A stretch of DNA of 64,000 nucleotides from Chrysemys picta bellii (GCF_011386835.1 NW_027052952.1:26001-90000); one strand, 5' to 3'. Shown: positions 1 through 11,032, counted from the stretch's first letter. Numbers and translations: made by a program. The notes: generated from the sequence alone by a model not told the origin.

Positions 1-119
1 TCACTGGGGACATTAGGGTTTGTCCTTTTCGTTTTACCTTTTCCACCATCCCTCCTTCCTTTCTCTTCATCTCTTACTTCTTTTGTCCTTTCTCCTGTTC
101 CCCTACCACCACCAGGAGT

Positions 120-167
<48 letters not shown>

Positions 168-1630
168 GCTGGGGGTGATCTTCACCTCCTCTTGTGGGAA
201 GTTCATCCAAAACTGTGGGGTTGAAATAGTGCTTGGACTCCACAGACACTAGATGCTGCCATCCTGTGGCTTAGCGTTAGTGTCTCGGATGACTTGGGCA
301 AGATCTCAACCTCCCCGCAACCCACTTCACTGCTGCCAGAATCCCTCCTGCCCCCACTGCTAGACCCGCCTCCCAGCCCAACCTTGGTGGGGGTCTAGAA
401 GAGGTTTCTGATGACTTAAGCTGTGGTTTGGAGGTGGAAGAGCTGTCAAGGACACTGAGGGGGAGGTAGCAGGAGCTCACCCTAGAAGGAGGGGGATTGG
501 CACTGGAGGTTACTAGAAAGGACAAGAAGACTCCATTCTGGGTTTCAGGAGGTGAATTTATCCCTCAGTGTTGGGCAGGTGCTGAGTGGAAATACTGCTG
601 GTTCCAGGTGCCCTTAATTCCCCCTGATTCCTCGGGGCGTTTGAGTCTGACTGGTTCTCATTCCCTTGCAGCAGGAGGGCGTCACGGCCAAAGTGAGGCA
701 CCAGCTCCGCATCATCCATCACTTGCCCCAGGTGCCAGAGACACTGCAGGGGTTGTGCCTCTGAGGCCTTCAGCAACTCCCGCTCCCTGTTGCAGGTACT
801 GCTCTGGCTCACTGTAAATGGGGAGCTAGTGGAAGGGGAAATGGAGCCCCCTGGCACTCAGTGAAAGGGAAAGTGGTGGATTCTCCATCTCTTGAAGTCA
901 TTGAATGAAACTAGATGCCTTTCTGGAATGTTTGTGCCCAAAAAGTAACTATTGTCCTATACAGGAAGCCTATGATATGCAGGGGGTTAGATGAGATGCT
1001 CTAAAGGTCTCTTCTGGCCATAAAGTGTATTAATTTTGGAAACACTGAGTGTAGCATTGGGAGCAGCCTCTAATGTTTTACTGTCTAACCGGCTTGCTTC
1101 CTAGAATGAAGACGCATTGAGTGGGGTGATCCACAGAGAGTAGCTCAAACCTTCAAAGTGTCAGGCCAGCAGCAGGACATTAGCACTTCAGGGGATGGGT
1201 GGGTGTGGCAGTGACATCACAAAGGCCTTTTGCAGGAGCTCAGCCTATTGGTCAAAGTTGTTAGGGAGGTGGTGACCTCAGAGAGAGATGCTCACATCAG
1301 CCAGGCAAAACAGGGGCGCAGGGCCAGGGAAACCTCAGAGACCCCTGTGGCTTTGCTTCAGCAAGTCTCCTTCTCGAGCTCTCTTTGAGGACTGAGAGAG
1401 TATTAGGGTTCACATATGTGAGTGTGAGCAGGAGCCTCTTTCGAGTTTTCTCCTTTCCTTTTACCCATTTTACTAGAAAACAGAAGTCCCTGTTGAGAAA
1501 GTAAGTGCCTCGGAGAGGTTTGTAACCTGTTCAGTCTGATCCACCTGGTGCCATCTGAATTCTAGGCATGGAAAACACTAGCTTAAGGTGGCAGAATTTT
1601 ATTCCCTCCCTGGGATTTTGTCCCGTAGAA
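1..1630. repeat. Macrosatellite monomer M1 (~1.6 kb)
   Basis: First complete monomer of the background tandem repeat. In order it holds a pyrimidine-rich stretch (about 20-110), (TG)24 at 119-166, exon-like block 1 at 672-795 (acceptor-like TTCCCTTGCAG before it, GTACTG after it), an old CR1 3' tail at about 865-1035, and exon-like block 2 at about 1236-1395. The next monomer starts at 1631. It is near-identical to 52431-54079. Short open frames here are not supported as genes: they either run through the TG tract or change frame between monomers. Confidence 0.88.
119..166. repeat. (TG)n microsatellite, 24 units
   Basis: Perfect TG dinucleotide run inside M1. The homologous tract in the duplicate monomer at 52549-52617 is about 34 units long. 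Confidence 0.97.
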
Positions 1631-2239
1631 TCACTGGGGATATTAGGAAAACAACAAGGAGTCTGGTGGCACCTTAAAGACTAACAGATTTATTTGGGCA
1701 TAAGCTTTCGTGAGTAAAAACCTCACTTCTTCGGATGCATAGAGTGAAAGTTACAGATGCAGGCATTATATACTGACATATGGAGAGCAGGGAGTTACTT
1801 CACAAGTGGAGAACCAGTGTTGACAGGGCCAATTCAAAAATCAGGGTGGATGTAGTCCACTCCAAATAATAGATGAGGAGGTGTCAATTCCAGGAGAGGA
1901 AAAGCTGCTTCTGTAGTGAGCCAGCCACTCCCAGTCCCTATTCAAGCCCAGATTAATGGTGTTGAATTTGCAAATGAATTTTAGTTCTGCTGTTTCTCTT
2001 TGAAGTCTGTTTCTGAAGTTTTTTTGTTCAATGATAGTGACTTTTAAATCTGTAATAGAAAGACCAGGGAGATTGAAGTGTTCACATACTGTCTTATGTA
2101 TGTTACCATTGCTGATGTCCGACATGGGGACATTAGGGTTTGTCCTTTTCCTTTTACCTTTTCCTCCATCCCTCCTTCCTTTCTCTTCATCTCTTACTTC
2201 TTTTGTCCTTTCTCTTGTTCCCCTCACACCACCAGGAGT

Positions 2240-2272
<33 letters not shown>

Positions 2273-3741
2273 TGCTGATGGTTCTCTTCTCCTCCCCTTG
2301 TGGGGAGTTGATCCAAAACTGTGGGGTTGAAATAGTGCTTGGACCCCACTGACAGTAGATGCTGCCATTGTGTGACTTAGCATTAGTGTCTGGGATGACT
2401 TGGGTCAAGATCTCAACCTCCCTGCAACCCACTTCACTGCTGTCAGAATCCCTCCTGCACACCCTGTTAGAGCCGCCTCCCAGCCCAACCTGTGTCGGTG
2501 TGGAGAAGAGGGTTCTGATGACTTGAGCTGTGGTTTGGAGGTGGAATATCTGTGAAGGGCACTGAGCAGGAGGTAGCAGGAGCTCACCCTAAAAGGAGGG
2601 GGGTTGGCTCTGGAGGTTTCTAGAAAGGACAAGAAGACTCCATTTTGGGGTTCAGGAGGTGAATTCATCTCTCATTGATGGGCAGGTGCTGGGTGGAAAT
2701 ACTGCTGGTTCCAGGTTCCCTTAATTCCCCCTGATTCCTCGGGGCGTTTGAGTCTCTGACAGGTTCTCGTTCCCTTGCAGCAGGAGGACGTCACGGCCAA
2801 AATGATGCACCAGCTCCGCATCATCCTGCACTTACGCCACGTGCCTGAGACACTGCAGGGGCTGCGCCTCTGAGGCCTTCAGGAACTCCCGCTCCCTGCC
2901 GCAGGTACTGCTCTGGCTCACTGTAAATGGGGAGCTAGTGGAAGGGGAAATGGAGCCCCCTGGCACTCACTAAAAGGGAAAGTGATGGATTCTCCATCTC
3001 TTAATGTCATTTAATTTAGACTAGATACCTTTCTGGAATGTTTGTGCCCAAAAAGTAACTATTGTACTATACAGGAAGCCCATGATATGCAGGGGCTTAG
3101 ATGAGATGCTCTAAAGGTCTCTTCTGGCCATAAAGTGTAGTAATTTTGGAAACAGTGAGTGTAGCATTGGGAGCAGCCTCTGATGTTTTATTGTCTAGCC
3201 GGCTTGCTTCCTAGAATGAAGACCCATTGAGTGGGGTGATTCACACAGAGTAGCTCAAACCTTCAAAGTGTCAGGCCAGCAGGAGGACATTAGCACTTCA
3301 GGGTTTGGTTGGGTGTGGCAGTGACACCACAAAGGCCTTTTGCAGGACGTCAGCTTATTGGTCAAATGTGTTAGGGAGGTGGTGACCTCAGAGAGAGATG
3401 CTGACATCAGAGAGAGATGCTGACATGAGGGCCAGGAAAACCTCAGAGACCCCTGTGGCTTTGCTTCAGCAAGTCTCCTTCTCGAGGTCTCTCTTTGAGG
3501 ACTGAGAGAGTACTAGGGTTCACGTACGTGAGTGCGTGCAGGAGCCTCTTTCGAGTTTTCTCCTTTCCTTTTACTGATTTTACTAGAAAACAGACGTCCC
3601 TGTTTAGAAGGTAAGAGCCTCCAAGAGGTTTTGGCAGCTGCTCAGTCTGATCCATCTGGTGCCAGCTGAATTCTAGGCATGGAAAACAGTAGTTTAAGAT
3701 GGCAGAATTTTATTCCATCCCTTGGATTTTGTGCCGTAGAA
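1631..3741. repeat. Macrosatellite monomer M2, interrupted by a PLE fragment
   Basis: Second monomer. It is split just after its start by the antisense PLE fragment at 1648-2124. Without the insert and target duplication it is about 1.62 kb. A (TG)16 tract lies at 2239-2270 and exon-like block 1 at about 2780-2905. The old CR1 tail at about 2970-3145 is more diverged here (CTTAATGTCATTTAATTTAG variant). Near 3395-3425 a 19-bp piece around GAGAGAGATGCTGACAT is directly repeated. The same insert and the same small repeat occur at 54080-56074, so both predate the duplication. Confidence 0.87.
1648..2124 (-). mobile_element. 5'-truncated Penelope-like element fragment, antisense, with 13-bp TSD
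   Basis: On the minus strand this encodes the C-terminal part of a PLE protein, starting inside the GIY-YIG endonuclease domain: residues SNGNIHKTVCEHFNLPG, then FRNRLQRETAELKFICKF and NRDWEWL. A 3' UTR follows, with a degenerate hammerhead-like motif (CCGAAGAAGTGAGG ... CTCACGAAAGCTTATGC). The element is flanked by TGGGGATATTAGG (1635-1647) and TGGGGACATTAGG (2125-2137), a 13-bp target duplication with one mismatch. It differs from the tandem PLE array in protein (SITDLKVTIIEQ rather than TIADVKVAILQQ) and so belongs to another subfamily. It is non-functional. Confidence 0.88.
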
Positions 3742-5128
3742 TCACTGGGGACATTAGGGTTTGTCCTTTTTGTTTTACCTTTTCCTCCATCCCTCCTTCC
3801 TTTCTCTTCATCTCTTACTTCTTTTGTCCTTTCTCCTGTTCCCCTCCCACCACCAGGAGTGGTGTGTGTGTGTGTGTGTTGCTGGGGGTGCTCTTCACCT
3901 CCCCTTGTGGGAAGTTGATCCAAAATTGTGGCAAGATCTCAACCTTCCCGCAACCCACTTCACTGCTGCCAGAATCCCTCCTGCCCCCCCTGCTAGAGCC
4001 ACCTCCCTGCCCAACCTGGGTGGGGGTGGAGAAGAGGGTTCTGATAACTTGAGCTGTGGTTTGGAGGTGGAACAGCGGTCAAGGGCACTGAGGGGGAGGT
4101 AGCAGGAGCTCACCCTACAAGAACGGGGGTTGGTATTGGAGGTTACTAGAAAGGACAAGAAGACTCCATTCTGGGGTTCAGGAGGTGAATTCATCCCTCA
4201 GTGGTGGGCAGGTGCTAAGTGGAAATACTGCTGGTTCCAGGTTCCCTTAATTCCCCCTGATTCCTCGGGGCGTTTGAGTCTCTGACAGGTTCTCGTTCCC
4301 TTGCAGCAGGAGGACGTCATGGCCAAAGTGATGCACCAGCATCATCCGGCACTTGCGCCAGCTTCCTGAGACACTGCAGGGGCTGTTCCTCTGAGGCCAT
4401 CAGCAACTCCCGCTCCCTGCTGCAGGTACTGCTCTGGCTCACTGTAAACGGGGAGCTAGTGGAAGGGGAAATGGAGCCCCCTGGCACTCACTAAAAGGGA
4501 AAGTGGTGGATTCTCCATCTCTTGATGTCATTGAATGAAGACTAGATGCCTTTCTGGAATGTGTGTGCCCAAAAAGTAACTATTGTACGATAGAGGAAGC
4601 CTATGATATGCAGGGGCTTAGATGAGATGCTCTAAAGGTCTCTTCTGGCCATAAAGTCTACTAATTTTGGAAACAGTGAGTGTAGCATTGGAAGTAGCCT
4701 CTGATGTTTTACTGTCGAGCCGGCTTGCTTCCTAGAATGAAGACGCATTGAGTGGGGTGATCCACAGAGAGTAGCTCAAACCTTCAAAGTGTCAGGCCAG
4801 CAGCAGGACATTAGCACTTCAGCGTTTGGTTGGGTGTGGCAGTGACATCACAAAGGCCTTTTGCAGGAACTCAGCCTATTGGTCAAAGGTGTTAGGGAGG
4901 TGGTTACCTCAGAGAGAGATGCTGACATCAGCAAGGCAGGACAGGGGCGCAGGGCCAGGGAAACCTCAGAGACCCTTGTGGCTTTACTTCAGCAAGTCTC
5001 CTTCTCCAGGTCTCTCTTTGAGGACTGAGAGAGTATTAGGGTTCACGTATTTGAGTGCCAGCAGGAGCCTGTTTAAAGTTTTCTCCTTTCCTTTTACTGA
5101 TTTTACTAGAAAACAGACGTCCCTGTTA
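3742..5128. repeat. Macrosatellite monomer M3, left part
   Basis: Third monomer, with a short (GT)9 tract at 3862-3879. A deletion after the TG tract joins AAAATTGTGG directly to CAAGATCTCAACC, removing about 100 bp. Exon-like block 1 lies at about 4308-4425, the old CR1 tail at about 4500-4665 and block 2 at about 4868-5030. The monomer is cut at GTCCCTGTT by CR1-A. Confidence 0.86.
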
Positions 5129-5218
5129 GAATCATAGAATCATAGAATATCAGAGTTGGAAGGGACCTCAAGAGGTCATCTAGTCCAACCCCCTGCTCAA
5201 AGCAGGACCAATTCCCAG

Positions 5219-8054
5219 CTAAATCATCCCAGCCAGGGCTTTGTCAAGCCGGGCCTTAAAAACCTCCAAGGAAGGAGACTCCACCACCTCCCTAGGTAAC
5301 GCATTCCAGTGTTTCACCACCCTCCTAGTGAAATAGTTTTTCCTGATATCCAACCTGGACCTCCCCCACTGCAACTTGAGACCATTGTCATCTGCCACCA
5401 CTGAGAACAGCCGAGCTCCATCCTCTTTGGAACCCCCCCTTCAGGTAGTTGAAGGCTGCTATCAAATCCCCCCCTCATTCTTCTCTTCTGGAGACTAAAC
5501 AATCCCAGTTCCCTCAGCCTCTCCTCATAAGTCATGTGCTCCAGACCCCTAATCATTTTTGTTGCCCTCCGCTGAACTCTTTCCAATTTTTCCACATCCT
5601 TCTTGTAGTGTGGGGCCCAAAACTGGACACAGTATTCCAGATGAGGCCTCACCAATGTCGAATAAAGGGGAATGATCACGTTCCTCGATCTGCTGGCAAT
5701 GCCCCTACTTATACAGCCCAAAATGCCGTTAGCCTTCTTGGCAACAAGAGCACACTGTTGACTCATATCCAGCTTCTCGTCCACTGTGACCCCTAGGTCC
5801 TTTTCTGCAGAACTGCTACCTAGCCATTCGGTCCCTAGTCTGTAGCAGTGCATGGGATTCTTCCGTCCTAAGTGCAGGACTCTGCACTTGTCCTTGTTGA
5901 ACCTCATCAGGTTTTTTTCGGCCCAATCCTCTAATGTGTCTAGGTCCCTCTGTATCCTATCCCTACCCTCTAGTGTATCTACCACGCCTCCTAGTTTAGT
6001 GTCATCTGCAAACTTGCTGAGAGTGCAGTCCACACCATCCTCCAGATCATTAATAAAGATATTAAACAAAACCGGTTCAGGACCGACCCTTGGGGCACTC
6101 CGCTTGAAACCGGCTGCCAACTAGACATGGAGCCATTGATCACTACCCGTTGAGCCCGACGATCTAGCCAGCTTTCTATCCAGCTTACAGTCCATTCATC
6201 CAGCCCATACTTCTTTAACTTGGCGGCAAGAATACTGTGGGAGACCGTATCAAAAGCTTTGCAAAAGTCAAGGAATAACACATCCACTGCTTTCCCCTCA
6301 TCCACAGAGCCAGTTATCTCATCATAGAAGGCAATTAGGTTAGTCAGGCACGACTTCCCCTTCGTGAATCCATGCTGACTGTTCCTGATCACTTTCCTCT
6401 CCTCTAAATGTTTCATAATTGATTCCTTGAGGACCTGCTCCATGATTTTTCCAGGGACTGAGGTGAGGCTGACTGGCCTATAGTTCCCCGGATCCTCCTC
6501 CTTCCCTTTTTTAAAGGTGGGCACGACATTCGCCTTTTTCCAGTCATCTGGGACCTCCCCCGATCGCCATGAGTTTTCAAAAATAATGGCTAATGGCTCT
6601 GCAATCTCACCCGCCAACTCCTTTAGCACCCTCGGATGCAGCGCACCCGGCCCCATGGACTTGTGCACGTCCAGTTTTTCTAAATAGTCCCGAACCACTT
6701 CTTTCTCCACAGAGGGCTGGTCACCTTCTCCCCATGCTGTACTGCCCAGTGTAGCAATCTGGGAGCTGACCTTGTTCGTGAAGACAGAGGCAAAAAAATC
6801 ATTGAGTACATTAGCTTTTTCCACATCCTCGGTCACTAGGTTGCCTCCCTCATTCAGTAGGGGGCCCACACTTTCCTTGATTTTCTTCTTCTTGCTAACA
6901 TACTTGTAGAAACCCTTCTTGTTACTCTTAACATCTCTTGCTAACTGCAACTCCAAATGTGATTTGGCCTTCCTGATTTCACTCCTGCATGCCTGAGCAA
7001 TATTTTTATACTCCTCCCTGGTCATTTGTCCAATCTTCCACTTCTTGTAAGCTTCTTTTTTGCGTTTAAGATCAGCAAGGATTTCACTGTTTAGCCAAGC
7101 TGGTCTGCCATATTTACTATTCTTTCTACACATCGGGATGGTTTGTTCCTGCAACCTCAATAAGGATTCTTTAAAATACAGCCAGCTCTCCTGGACCCCT
7201 TTGCCCTTCATGTTATTCTCCCAGGGGATCCTGCCCATCTGTTCCCTGAGGGAGTCAAAGTCTGCTTTTCTGAAGTCCAGGGTCCGTATTCTGCTGCTCT
7301 CCTTTCTTCCTTGTGACAGGATCCTGAACTAGACCATCTCATGGCCACTGCCTCCCAGGTTCCCATCCACTTTTGCTTCCCCTATTAATTCTTCCCTGTT
7401 TGTGAGTAGTAGGTCAAGAAAAGCTCTGCCCCTAGTTGGTTCCTCCAGCACTTGCACCAGGAAATTGTCCCCTACACTTTCCAAAAATTTCCTGGATTGT
7501 CTGTGCACCGCTGTATTGCTCTCCCAGCAGATATCAGGGTGATTAAAGTCTCCCATGAGAACCAGGGCCTGCGATTTAGCAACTTCTGCTAGTTGCCAGA
7601 AGAAAGCCTCGTCCACCTCATCCCCCTGGTCTGGTGGTCTATAGCAGACTCCAACCACGACATCCCCCTTGTTGCTCACACTTCTCAACTTTATCCAGAG
7701 ACTCTCAGGTTTTTCTGCAGTTTCATACCGGAGCTCTGAGCAGTCATACTCCTCTCTTACATACAACGCAACTCCCCCACCTTTTCTACCCTGCCTGTCC
7801 TTCCTGAACAGTTTATATCCATCCATGACAGTACTCCAGTCATGTGAGTTATCCCACCAAGTCTCTGTTATTCCAATCACATCATAGTTCCCTGACTGTG
7901 CCAGGACTTCCAGTTCTCCCAGCTTGTTTCCCAGGCTTCTTGCATTTGTGTATAGGCACTTAAGATAACTCATCGATCGTCCCTCTTTCTCAGCATGAGA
8001 CAGGAGTCCTCCCCCCTTGCGCTCTCCTGCTTGTGCTTCCTCCCAGGATCCCAT
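5219..8054 (-). pseudogene. CR1-A ORF2: APE endonuclease + reverse transcriptase, inactivated
   Basis: In an intact CR1 this protein nicks target DNA with an APE-type endonuclease and copies element RNA by target-primed reverse transcription. The N-terminal endonuclease (7332-8054) starts at a true ATG and shows TNARS, ITETWW, YRPP and GDFN. The terminal SDH motif has become SGH, losing its Asp. A TAG at 7329-7331 stops the frame; CR1-B has GAG here. The same frame continues through the linker and RT ([22 protein letters not shown]). A 2-base loss near 6073-6083 then shifts the frame before FADDTKLGG. Slips in G runs near 5438 and 5467 and a 12-base deletion near 5385 disturb the C-terminus. 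It cannot encode a working protein. Confidence 0.92.
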
Positions 8055-8098
8055 TTCCCCACTTACCTCAGGGCTTTGGTCTCCTTCCCCCGGTGAAC

Positions 8099-9106
8099 CT
8101 AGTTTAAAGCCCTCCTCACTAGGTTAGCCAGCCTGCTGGCGAAGATGCTCTTTCCTCTCTTCGTTAGGTGGAGCCCGTCTCTGCCTAGCACTCCTCCTTC
8201 TTGGAACACCATCCCATGGTTGAAGAATCCAAAGCCTTCTCTCCGACACCACCTGCATAGCCATTCGTTGACTTCCACGATTCGACGGTCTCTACCCCGG
8301 CCTTTTCCTTGCACAGGGAGGATGGACGAGAACACCACTTGCGCCTCAAATTCCTTTATCCTTCTTCCCAGAGCCACGTAGTCTGCAGTGATCTGCTCAA
8401 GGTCATTCTTGGCAGTATCATTGGTGCCCACGTGGAGAAGCAGGAAGGGGTAGCGATCCGAGGGCTTGATGAGTCTCGGCAGTCTCTCCGTCACATCGTG
8501 TATCCTAGCTCCGGGCAAGCAGCAGACCTCTTGGTTTTCCCAGTCGGGGCGGCAGATAGATGACTCAGTCCCCCTGAGGAGGGAGTCCCCGACCACCACC
8601 ACCCTCCTCCTCCCCTTGGGAGTGGTGGTCGTGGAACCCCCATCCCTAGGACAGTGCATCTTTTGCCTTCCAATCGGTGGAGTCTCCTTCTGCTCCCTTC
8701 CCTCAGATGGGTCATCTAGTCCACTCTCCGCATTAGTACCTGTAGAGAGAACATGGAAACGATTGCTCACCTGTATCTCCATTGCTGGTGCATGGACGCT
8801 CCTCTTTCTCCTTCTGGAAGTCACATGCTGCCAAACCTCTTCACAATCCTTCTGTCCCTGCTGCGCCTGCTCTGAATCTTAAGAACATTGTGGCCGTAGA
8901 AGCATCTCCTGACGTCTGTCCAGGAAATCTTCATTTTCCCTTATGCAACGCAGAGTCGATACTCGTTTCTCCAGGCCTCGAAGCTTCTCTTCCAATATGG
9001 AGACCAGCTTGCCCTTCGTACAGACAAAGTCGCTTCTGTCCTGTGGAAGAAAGACAAACATGGCACAGCCTGTGCAGGTGACAACAGCTGATCGCTCACC
9101 TTCCAC
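8099..9106 (-). pseudogene. CR1-A ORF1: Cys-rich/coiled-coil + SGNH (GDSL) esterase domain, one internal stop
   Basis: CR1 ORF1 proteins bind element RNA and often carry an esterase-like domain. The N-terminal piece (8882-9106) has CTGCAMF and a C further on, then a charged heptad-like helix (LVSILEEKLRGLEKRVSTL). A single in-frame TAA at 8879-8881 interrupts it. The same frame continues to 8099 with the esterase domain: VVVGDSLLRG (nucleophile Ser block), LHVGTNDTA (Asn block) and DGLHLTKRG (Asp/His block). It ends LVRRALN, as in related elements. No in-frame ATG is visible upstream of the GTG at 9106, because a TAA lies seven codons upstream, so the original start is lost or unclear. Confidence 0.88.
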
Positions 9107-9240
9107 ATCACCGTCCTCTTAAGAACTTCCTCAACTGTTGCAGGAACTACTCAGAGAAACCTGCAGATGTAAGCCTCAGTGAGCTCTCCCCAAGCGAACT
9201 CCCAGGCAAACTCCCGCTCTTAGCCTCTGCTGTTTGCCGC

Positions 9241-9565
9241 TCCTTCTCCAAGTCTCTCTCTTTGAGGACTGAGAGAGTATTAGGGTTCACGTATTTGAGT
9301 GCAAGCAGGAGCCTCTTTCGAGTTTTTTCCTTTCCTTTTACTGATTTTACTAGAAAACAGACGTCCCTACATGGAGGCGGGAGCTCACCCTACATGGAGG
9401 CGGGTTGGCACTGGAGGTTACTAGAAAGGAGAAGAAGACTCCATTCTGGGGTTCAGGTGGTGAATTCATCCCTCAGTGGTGGGCAGGTGCTGAGTGGAAA
9501 TGCTGCTGGTTCCAGGTGCCCTGAATTCCCCCTGATTCCTCGGGGCGTTTGAGTCTCTGACAGGT
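9241..9565. repeat. Macrosatellite scraps after CR1-A (rearranged)
   Basis: 9241-9366 repeats the sequence just left of CR1-A (about 4998-5126), down to the GTCCCT end. At 9367 the sequence jumps to the region before exon-like block 1 (GGAGCTCACCCTACATGGAGG), with a small direct duplication of ACATGGAGGCGGG. It runs to CTCTGACAGG and is then cut by the LTR-like element. Confidence 0.8.
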
Positions 9566-10463
9566 TGTTAAGGCTGTATTCCCACTTTGAACTTTAGGGT
9601 ACAAATGTAGGGGCCTGCATGAAAACTTTTAAGCTTAACTACCAGCTTAGCTCTGGTTCGCTGCCACCATTCCAAGGCTAATTTCCTTCCCTGGGTAGCC
9701 TTGAGAGACCTTCACCAATTCCCTGGTGAATACAGATCCAAACCCCTTGGATCTTAAAACAAGGAGAAAGTAACCATTCCCCTCCTTCCTCCCACCAACT
9801 TTTGGTGAATACAGTTCCAACCCCCCTGGGATTTTAAAAGAAGGAGAAATTAACCATCCCCCCTTCTTTCTCCCACCAACTCCTGGTGAATACAGATCCA
9901 ACCCCCTTGGATTTAAAACAAGGAAAAAAATAATTAGGTTTTTAAAAAGAAGGTTTTTAATTAAAGAAAAAGGTAAAAATTATTTTTGTAAAATCAGTAT
10001 GGAAATAACCTTACAGGGTAATTAAACTTAAAGAGCTCAGAGGACTCCCCTTTAGTTTTAGGTTCAAAGTACAGCAAACAAAGATAAACACTCTAGTAAA
10101 AGGTACATTTACAAGTTGAGAAAACAAAGGAAAACTAACACGCCTTGCCTGGCTATTTGCTTACAAGTTTGAAATAGGAGAGACTTGTTTAGAAAGATGT
10201 GGAGAACCTGGATTGATGTCTGGTCCCTCTCAGTCCCGAGAGCGAACGCACAACCAAAACAAAGAACACAAACAAAAGCCTTCCCCCCGCCCAAGATTTG
10301 AAAGTATCTTGTCCCCTTATTGGTCCTCTAGGTCAGATGCCAGCCAGGTTACCTGAGCTTCTTAACCCTTTACAGGGAAAAGGATTTTGGAGTCTCTGGC
10401 CAGGAGGGATTTTATAGTACTGTACACAGGACAGCTGTTACCCTTCCCTTTATAGTTTTGACA
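9566..10463 (-). mobile_element. LTR-like element, divergent copy (898 bp)
   Basis: Starts TGTTAAGGCTG and ends TTTTGACA. It is homologous end to end to the elements at 34140, 48703 and 57202 but more diverged. It contains three imperfect copies of a ~78-bp repeat (about 9722-9960) beginning GGTGAATACAG. The minus orientation is inferred from a CTATAAA sequence close to the right end on that strand in the sister copies. The flanks are different macrosatellite positions (left just before exon-like block 1, right in the old CR1 tail), so no TSD is visible and about 300 bp of monomer is missing. No coding capacity. Confidence 0.62.
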
Positions 10464-10490
10464 GTACTATAGATGAAGCCTATGATATGC
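10464..10490. repeat. 27-bp macrosatellite scrap left of the PLE array
   Basis: GTACTATAGATGAAGCC followed by TATGATATGC matches the old-CR1-tail segment of the monomer (TACTATACAGGAAGCCTATG). It joins the PLE array at a shared GCA. Confidence 0.75.
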
Positions 10491-10984
10491 AATGCCCCTC
10501 TGCTATGTACATTGGCCAAACTGGACAGTCACTACGCAAGAGGATAAATGGACACAAGTCAGATATCAGGAATGGCAATATACAAAAACCTGTAGGAGAA
10601 CACTTCAACCTCCCTGGCCACACAATAGCAGATGTTAAGGTAGCCATCTTACAGCAAAAAAACTTCAGGACCAGACTCCAAAGAGAAACTGCTGAGCTTC
10701 AGTTCATCTGCAAATTTGACACCATCAGATCAGGATTAAACAAAGACTGTGAATGGCTATCCAACTACAGAAACAGTTTCTCCTCCCTTGGTGTTCACAC
10801 CTCAACTGCTAACAGAGCACCTCACCCTCCCTGATTGAACTAACCTCGTTATCTCCACACTGATATATACCTGCCTCTGGAGATTTCCATTACTTGCATC
10901 TGAAGAAGTGAGGTTCTGACCCACGAAAGCTTATGCTCCCAGTACTTCTGTTAGTCTCAAAGGTGCCACAGGACCCTCTGTTGC
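10491..10984 (+). pseudogene. PLE unit 0: 5'-truncated copy (GIY-YIG C-terminal part + 3' UTR)
   Basis: Begins at AATGCCCCTCTGC, inside the GIY-YIG domain, encodes CPSAMYIGQTGQSLRKR through the C-terminus (stop at 10832-10834), then the 3' UTR with the hammerhead-like motif at 10896-10938. It lacks the RT and the GIY half of the endonuclease. It differs from the other copies at the end of the frame (TANRAPHPP rather than TASRAPHPP). The left join shares GCA with the flanking monomer. Confidence 0.9.
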
Positions 10985-11032
10985 TTTTTACAGATTCAGA
11001 CTAACACGCCTACCCCTCTGATACTTGACACC

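Larger units (their letters stand above)
5129..9240 (-). mobile_element. CR1-A: essentially full-length CR1 LINE, minus strand
   Basis: A non-LTR retrotransposon reading right to left: a short 5' region (about 9107-9240), ORF1 (8099-9106), ORF2 (5219-8054), and a 3' UTR ending in a GAATCATAGAATCATAG tail (the CR1 ATTCTATG motif in reverse) at 5129-5145. It belongs to the same subfamily as CR1-B (37081-40545), to which it is closely similar. Both ORFs are broken (see their entries). Unusually, about 125 bp of macrosatellite sequence is present on both sides (4998-5126 and 9241-9366) instead of a short TSD. Confidence 0.93.

Noticed and set aside
2031..2383. Short open frames with runs of Cys/Val or His/Thr, here and at every TG tract
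   Set aside because: They are translations of the (TG)n or (CA)n microsatellite plus the adjacent pyrimidine-rich stretch, and frame and length change between monomers.
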